Made by a program: the position numbers and the translations under genes
Shown: positions 58,400 through 64,000 of the stretch, piece after piece
Position numbering within the stretch: the stretch's first letter is position 1
Layout: the number at the start of each line of letters is the position of its first letter
Source of the DNA: Aphrocallistes beatrix
Lineage: Eukaryota > Porifera > Hexactinellida > Sceptrulophora > Aphrocallistidae
DNA length: 64,000 bases
NCBI GenBank assembly: GCA_963281255.1
Contig: OY725494.1
Location: 2,369,934-2,433,933 of the forward strand
Reading direction: 5' to 3'
Notes under the pieces: generated by a model
What the model saw: only the letters and a program-made list of their open reading frames with translations
Databases searched by the model: none
What the model was told of the DNA's origin: nothing

Positions 58400-58850
58400 T
58401 ATATAGTATATACGTATTTGTGTATATATATATCTCTCTCTGTAACGAATTGATTGAAGAAACTGACGGTCATAGAAAGCTAATTTTTGGCATGTGGGAG
58501 TCTTTTGGCTATGGCTCCAGTAAGTTCTGAGCTCAGAGCAAAATGTCGACTCATCATGGAATTATGACGTCATTATCACATTTTTAAAAGTTAAGCAACA
58601 TAGTTTTTCGAGTATAACTCAGCCATTTTAGGGGCTATAAAAGGCTGAAATTTTAATAGAATCTGTATACTAACATACCTCACATATGATGCAACTATCA
58701 TCAAAAATTGATGACTCATCACCCTGTTATGAAGTCATCATTACGCATCAAATTTTTTAAAATTGACTAATTTGGTGATTTTTCGAGTGATATCGATTAT
58801 CACAGTAGGACAGACATATTTAGAGTTGCTACTTCCCTTATAATTACGAG
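58400..58850 (+). mobile_element. Helitron-like element, lacking its 3' block
   Basis: AT tract, GTAACGAATTGATTGAAGAA core and the middle region to 'cccttataattac' near 58850; no GC-rich end. It may be the outer remainder of the 57397 copy with 57832-58399 inserted in its microsatellite. Confidence 0.5.
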
Positions 58851-58871
58851 TGTTATCTTAGCGGCCGATTC

Positions 58872-59508
58872 AGCGGCGGATTCGCATGTCACGTTCAAAT
58901 ATGAATAACTCAGCAAGCATATGTCCTAGATGAAATCTAACTGCACCATTGTGTAGAGGAGCATTGGTGCATTCATATTTGATATATGAAATTTTAATAT
59001 CCTGCGTGATGAGTAAGCAGTGACACTTTTAGTCCATGTCACGTATCTGGTGGAACAAGTCAGTAAATATGAATAGTAGCAATTAGCCCTTTTAACCACA
59101 TAAAGATGAGCTTTGGTGCACCCCTGAAATCCATTTTCAAGACTAAATTCGGAAAACTGGCTGAATGGCAGGGGGCCAAAGTTTGTTGTCGTAGCGGCGG
59201 ATTCGCATGTCACGTTCAAACATGAATAACTCAGCAAGCATATGTCGTAGATGAAATCTAATTGCACCATTGTGTAGAGGAGCATTGGTACATTCATATT
59301 TGATATATGAAATTTTAATATCCCGCGTGATGAGTAAGCAGTGACACTTTTTGTCCATGTCACGTATCTGGTGGAACAAGTCAGTAAATATGAATAGTAG
59401 CAATTAGCCCTTTTAACCACATGAAGATGAGCTTTGGTGCACCCCTGAAATCCATTTTCAAGACTAAATTCGGAAAACTGGCTAAATGGCAGGGGGCCAA
59501 AGTTTGTA
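58872..59508. repeat. 321-bp tandem repeat, two copies
   Basis: Units 58872-59192 and 59193-59508 start AGCGGCGGATTCGCATGTCA and differ at only a few bases. 321 is a multiple of three, so one minus-strand frame (58926-59531, 201 codons) stays open through both. It has no recognisable domain, and I regard it as fortuitous. Confidence 0.8.
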
Positions 59509-59776
59509 TTTACTAGTTTGGTAATAGGCATAACTTCATACTGGTATCCAACTAGGATGTGATCTAGACAAACTTAGCTATTTATCCATAGTTATCTACG
59601 CTCTTGATGAATGTCACTGAATTTGTTTACACAATTGATGCATAATTCCTGGTCAATTCATAATTAATTAAATATTCCTCGTAAGAACAGACCAAAATTT
59701 ATTATTCACGGATAAAATTGTTAAGATGATTATTTAAGGATTTCCTGTTCAAATTCTGCGAAATGCTCTAAAAGGG

Positions 59777-59983
59777 TTGTCAGGTATGATCATGGAAAAC
59801 CCCCAATGCTTGATTTGTGCTGGTATTCTCAGCATACAAGGTAATAATATCCGTAGCCACTACCAAACTGCTCACGAGAGGGGAATACAAAATGTGCAGG
59901 TGAATGGATTTCTGAGACAGGTATTGCAAACATTCTCGAGAAAATCCATTGATCTCAAAGTGCCTAGAGTTGAAGATAATTAG
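59777..59983 (+). CDS. Small zinc-finger-like frame, uncertain
   Basis: 68 codons with CLICAGILSIQGNNIRSHYQ then TAH: a C-x2-C...H-x4-H pattern like a C2H2/BED finger. BED-type fingers often belong to transposons. No partner domain follows, and it lies about 1 kb from the OTU-transposase on the opposite strand. It could be an exon or remnant of a transposon, or of a host factor. Confidence 0.3.
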   Translation: MSGMIMENPQCLICAGILSIQGNNIRSHYQTAHERGIQNVQVNGFLRQVLQTFSRKSIDLKVPRVEDN

Positions 59984-61023
59984 GTAGTCTTGTCTTCAGT
60001 TCACTGACTGATATATTTAAAAAATAAGTTATTTTTATTAATCATTTGAGAAATAATTGCCATATTATTTTATATTAACTTCTGAATCTACATTTATATT
60101 CGCCCCGCGACCCCAATAATGGAATGTGGCTGCCCGAGGAGATAGGGTTTGGACAGCCTTATCATACACTGATGACATAAAATTCATGCAAGTCAACCTA
60201 AAAATTGAAATTTCGTAAAAAGGCCTCATAATGTCAAAATAGAAATTGGAATCGCTCCCGATTTTAATATATTTATTTTCGCTTTAGGACATATTATAAA
60301 CTTTTGAAGTTTAATTTTGTATAACGAGCATTAATAGTAAACAAATACTTGCTAATAAACCTATCAGGTAATTTCGTTCCACTATAATGAATTTAACATG
60401 CATTTACCACACGGCTTTGTCTTTTTGATAAATAATGAATAATAATTGTAATTGTAAATTTACCATCTTTATTAATATGCTTAAAATAACTCTGATTAAT
60501 AAAGTCAATTCAATTGAGGTTCTGGACTAAGCTATTGACTAATTAAAATTAACAAGTATAGCACCCTGCCAGTGTTGTTATTGTAATGCACTTCCATTTT
60601 GAGCGAGTAAATCGTCTAATTTCCCTTTTTAGAAATCTGCTGAAGTGTAATTACGTATGCGTGGAATGCTTCTTTTGAATCACCAGAAGTTTGTTGGTTC
60701 CAAATTTCGGGCAAGTCAAATATTTGATATATAAATAGACTATGTTGATTTGTGAAAAATAGAAACTTCTTGTGTGGTACATTCTTTAGAAATGTGTGTT
60801 TGACGCACTCTACACTTCCAGGTTATGACAACAAATGAGAATGAGTTGATTGCATTTGATAAATAATATCACTAAGTGCTATGAAGAGGTAAAAAGAAAA
60901 AACAAAAACAACATGAATACAAAATAAAAACAATAACAATGACAACAACAGCACGGATACAAAATAAAATAAAGTCATATATAGAAGTTGAATATATTTA
61001 ATTGGCTTAATTGAAGAATTGGA
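59984..61023. other. Gene-free stretch
   Basis: AT-rich, with A-rich 'aacaaaaacaacatgaatacaaaataaaa' words at 60890-60975, downstream of the transposase frame on its strand. No gene seen. Confidence 0.45.
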
Positions 61024-64000
61024 TTACATATTATTAACAGACAAAACAGGTTCATAATGACAGCCAGTATTTTGTAGATATAATCTAAATATAGAGGGAC
61101 AATCGAGAAATTCATTTAATTTTTTCCCTTTACCAGAAAATCCAATCCAGCGTGTACCTCCAGGTCCTAAATATACCCATATATCGGTTTCAAAAAGTAA
61201 CGCTGTCGCAAATACTTCCAAATCCGTTGCCCACTTCCCATTCTTATCCATCCCTGTCTTATTTACCCAATCCTTTACACTTCTGTAGTTACTTTGCTGG
61301 TAAACATATTTAGTCCTTAAAAAGGCGTCACAACTATTTTTTAATCTACCTAACATGTTATTAACTATAATTGTGCGTAAATTAAAATGATTTTCCTGAC
61401 TACCGGTAAGGATAAACGAAAGAGCTCGAAAGTAACAATTTCCATCACCCACTATGTTTTCAACAACACAAGGTTTACATTCTCTAAGATCTTGTTGATC
61501 CAACTGAGGATCGATTTCATAATTAATATAATTAGAAACCAAAATATTCCATTTACTACATATACTTTTTTGCCAGTCTTTATTTGGCGGGCGGAAGGGA
61601 GGCAACTTTAAACGTAAAATATCTTGTTCTACAAGATCTGAATCAGTGATAATATCGACAGCGTCACTGTCGATATTATCACTGATTCGTGAGACAGAAA
61701 AGTCACGTTTTTTCAAATCAGATAATCTCTGACGCAACCTAGGTACAAATTTTAGCTTTGTTTTTTCATTTTTATCTACACTAATTTTACATTTCTTTTT
61801 TTCAGTTTCATTTATGTCATTTCCTGCATCTAATTTTCTTTTATTTTTATTATTTACTAATGGCCTAACTTGAGAAAAACTGATAGATTTAGATACTAAA
61901 TAGCTATTACATTTCTTCTTACTCCTTCTCTGCCATTCCTCCTGACAATTCTCCTCCTCAGAAGGATCTCTTTTACGCTTATAACTTTTAAATACCTTCT
62001 TAGCTCTAGGATGAAAAGCAAAGCAAAAAGCTGCTAATCTTTTAATTATGTTAGGATGCATAATCCTTATCAGATCCCCTGGTCTTAAACCAGTACGAGA
62101 CTTTAATATGTCTATCTTTACTATACGCATCCAATTTTCTACAATTGCATTACTATAATGACTCATGTAAACATCGGATTCACTGGAACCAAACCCCAAA
62201 ATAATGCCTGACCATAGTGGAATTATAGCCATATAATGGGTAAGTAGATATTCAATAATTTCGGGGTTATAACAAGGGTTGGCTTCCAAACAAGGTTTCT
62301 CATCATTCAAAAGTAAAATTTCGGATTTACACTTCTCATAAATTGTGTTAAAATGCTTACCAAATGGGGATTTATCGCGATAGGTTTTACCCTCATTTTC
62401 CACAAAAGATGTCAAATCATTACTATCCTCGGGTTCAACATATTCATCATCGCAACTTTTACTATAACTAATAAATGATTCTAAATTTTGTATATGCTTC
62501 TCAACATTCTTATTGAAATTTCGGTTTAAAAAGACATAACACAAATCCATAAAAACACTATCTAAATTTATCATTTGCGTACAATTTATCATATATCCTA
62601 TAGTATGAAGAAACAATTTTCGAACTGGTTTAGATAACTTAAACTTTTTATTCACATTAAAAGCTATTCCATTAATTAGGTGAGCGGAACACAAGTGAAG
62701 AATAACACCGAATTGCATACAAACCTCCTCCTGACTAAATAATAACTTCCAACATTTCTCCAAGTATGTGAAAATATCAGATTTAATAAAAGCGTTACAA
62801 ACACTATGAATAAGGGCCCAGCTATAATCAATCTCTACATGGCCAATATTAATTTCTCTACTTAAGACCTTTTTTGAGTCAAGAGACCATTTATGTAAGA
62901 AATAAGATATTTCTGCAGAAGAATAAGCTGAACTAATCATTTCAGCTAATGGCAAAGGGCTGGTTGTGACCTCAGGGTGACGAATAGTCAATGCATAATA
63001 AAAAACACGCTTTTGGCTCGAGTTTATTTTTCTAATAATAGACCCGGTAGAATCTAAATGCACAATTACTTTCTTACCCTTAAAATAATTCAAAACTTGA
63101 ATTTGATCTTGAGAATACATATGAACTATGAATGGATCATGGCCTAAAGACTGGATGTACCCTCGAAGTATGTTATTAACTGTAATATTTCTATAATATT
63201 CCTGTAAACCAGAAAGTTCGCTCCAATTATCGTTAGAAAACCTTTGAAGACAAGACAAATCAAACTTAGCCTTCCTCAAGACGCAGGCACTTCTTACATT
63301 GTTAAAGTTACCAAAAGATAACGCAGAGCTCTCACAATTGGGATGGGGAAACTGTTCATAAAAGTAGTTACCAACTGATTTATCAGTTAAATTAGAGGCT
63401 ACCTGCAATCTTAAACTATTCGACAATTTTCTTGAATAGGCAATGTCCACATTTGAATGCTCAGGGGATAAGGTACCCATTACTTCATAATTGACAGTAA
63501 TGTTAACAGGCCGAGAGGTAAAAGGTTCATTCTGTATTGTAAATTTAAAACGAAGACAATTAGAAAACTTGCATTCTGCATGAGCAGTGAAAAAACAAGT
63601 ATTGCTTTTCCTACTATTAATTTTACCTATTTTTTTGTATTTAAAGCAAATAACACAAACAAATTTATCTTCGATCTTAGCATTAAAGACATTGGTCCAA
63701 TCCCTCGAAAAGATAGCTCGGTTGCCCTGTAACATCGCTATATTTTCCCATTCACCCAAAGTAAAATTAAATTCTCCATTAGAAATACTAGGGAGATTTA
63801 GCGCATCGTTGAGATTTCGATCACTTTTAGTATTAGTTATTTCAACGTTTAAGCAATCAAGTTCCAGTTCTTGATTAGATTGTGGAATATCTAACATGGG
63901 GGTTGACTCAAGACAACTATCATTATTTCCACTCTTAGCTATCTTACCACTCCTATCAAGATATGAGTTCCCTTGAACCTTATCGTCGGACTTGTTCAAC
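61024..64000 (-). CDS. DDE transposase (C-x2-H type, MULE/hAT-like group) fused to an OTU cysteine protease; open at window edge
   Basis: At least 991 codons without a stop; the start lies beyond 64000. Numbering from the edge: a Cys/His cluster at 115-148 (CVICF...CFFTAHAECKFSNC) is zinc-finger-like. D316 in VIVHLDSTGS, D391 in VEIDYSWALI, C437/H440 in LHLCSAHLI and E621 in YSNAIVENWMR fit a D-D-E nuclease with the C-x2-H insert used by MULE/hAT-related transposases. A basic Lys-rich linker spans about 660-760. Residues about 845-985 form an OTU domain with DGNCYF (D852, C855) and a C-terminal CHYEPV (H981), i.e. the catalytic triad positions of OTU deubiquitinases. The intact length suggests a young transposon or a captured gene. 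Terminal inverted repeats would lie partly outside the window. It sits where the rest of the asparagine synthetase gene was expected, on the opposite strand. Confidence 0.75.
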   Translation of the reverse strand, partial: LNKSDDKVQGNSYLDRSGKIAKSGNNDSCLESTPMLDIPQSNQELELDCLNVEITNTKSDRNLNDALNLPSISNGEFNFTLGEWENIAMLQGNRAIFSRDWTNVFNAKIEDKFVCVICFKYKKIGKINSRKSNTCFFTAHAECKFSNCLRFKFTIQNEPFTSRPVNITVNYEVMGTLSPEHSNVDIAYSRKLSNSLRLQVASNLTDKSVGNYFYEQFPHPNCESSALSFGNFNNVRSACVLRKAKFDLSCLQRFSNDNWSELSGLQEYYRNITVNNILRGYIQSLGHDPFIVHMYSQDQIQVLNYFKGKKVIVHLDSTGSIIRKINSSQKRVFYYALTIRHPEVTTSPLPLAEMISSAYSSAEISYFLHKWSLDSKKVLSREINIGHVEIDYSWALIHSVCNAFIKSDIFTYLEKCWKLLFSQEEVCMQFGVILHLCSAHLINGIAFNVNKKFKLSKPVRKLFLHTIGYMINCTQMINLDSVFMDLCYVFLNRNFNKNVEKHIQNLESFISYSKSCDDEYVEPEDSNDLTSFVENEGKTYRDKSPFGKHFNTIYEKCKSEILLLNDEKPCLEANPCYNPEIIEYLLTHYMAIIPLWSGIILGFGSSESDVYMSHYSNAIVENWMRIVKIDILKSRTGLRPGDLIRIMHPNIIKRLAAFCFAFHPRAKKVFKSYKRKRDPSEEENCQEEWQRRSKKKCNSYLVSKSISFSQVRPLVNNKNKRKLDAGNDINETEKKKCKISVDKNEKTKLKFVPRLRQRLSDLKKRDFSVSRISDNIDSDAVDIITDSDLVEQDILRLKLPPFRPPNKDWQKSICSKWNILVSNYINYEIDPQLDQQDLRECKPCVVENIVGDGNCYFRALSFILTGSQENHFNLRTIIVNNMLGRLKNSCDAFLRTKYVYQQSNYRSVKDWVNKTGMDKNGKWATDLEVFATALLFETDIWVYLGPGGTRWIGFSGKGKKLNEFLDCPSIFRLYLQNTGCHYEPVLSVNNM

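Noticed and set aside
53224-58400. Regularly recurring GC-rich blocks as a CRISPR array or terminators
   Set aside because: The blocks are hundreds of bases apart, lie in both orientations and are 3' ends of Helitron-like elements in a eukaryotic genome.

Overview
This window is nuclear DNA from an invertebrate animal. It is AT-rich, has GT-AG introns, is densely packed with small DNA transposons, and carries animal-type genes (M1AP, a PX-BAR sorting nexin, a CLASP-like microtubule protein, a coiled-coil/NHL protein, asparagine synthetase). A non-bilaterian such as a sponge would fit the RING-less NHL protein, but that is a weak inference. Two runs of exactly 200 N (17676-17875 and 43134-43333) look like fixed-size scaffolding gaps, so the window is three contigs joined together.

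Layout. 1-8659 has no convincing gene, apart from a possible exon at the left edge, and holds pogo-like, hAT-like, Helitron-like and foldback repeats. 8660-17675 carries a LigB-type extradiol dioxygenase-like gene (minus strand) and a divergent eight-exon CLASP-like gene (plus strand). The same 9,016 bases follow the first gap at 17876-26891, at an offset of exactly 9,216. This is most simply an unmerged contig overlap, so both genes are probably counted twice. Next come two intronless genes in tandem: a SNX1/2-like sorting nexin (27004-28200) and an M1AP homologue (28634-30274). 30744-38333 is a transposon graveyard: hAT MITEs, a mariner split by a 44-bp mobile hairpin, a Helitron-like copy, and a broken Gypsy-type LTR element. 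38370-47963 is a large imperfect palindrome around the second gap, with one NHL gene copy in each arm, head to head; the right copy has lost its 3' end.

47964-51960 holds a decayed foldback element, a MULE transposase fragment and a 141-bp tandem repeat. Asparagine synthetase follows: exon 1 at 51997-52293 and exon 2 at 56576-57142. Its 4.3-kb intron is a nest of Helitron-like elements inside one another. Exon 2 has an apparent one-base frameshift, and the C-terminal half of the enzyme is not found before the window ends. From 61024 to the right edge, on the minus strand, runs a reading frame of at least 991 codons. It joins a DDE transposase with a C-x2-H motif to a C-terminal OTU cysteine-protease domain.

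The host genes do not form a pathway. The most informative features are structural: two assembly-gap duplications, a Helitron-like family whose ends can be defined exactly (TC...CTTG, inserted between A and T) and which carries CRE and AP-1 octamers, a foldback family with 5-bp target duplications that includes a 44-bp version, and the OTU-transposase fusion.
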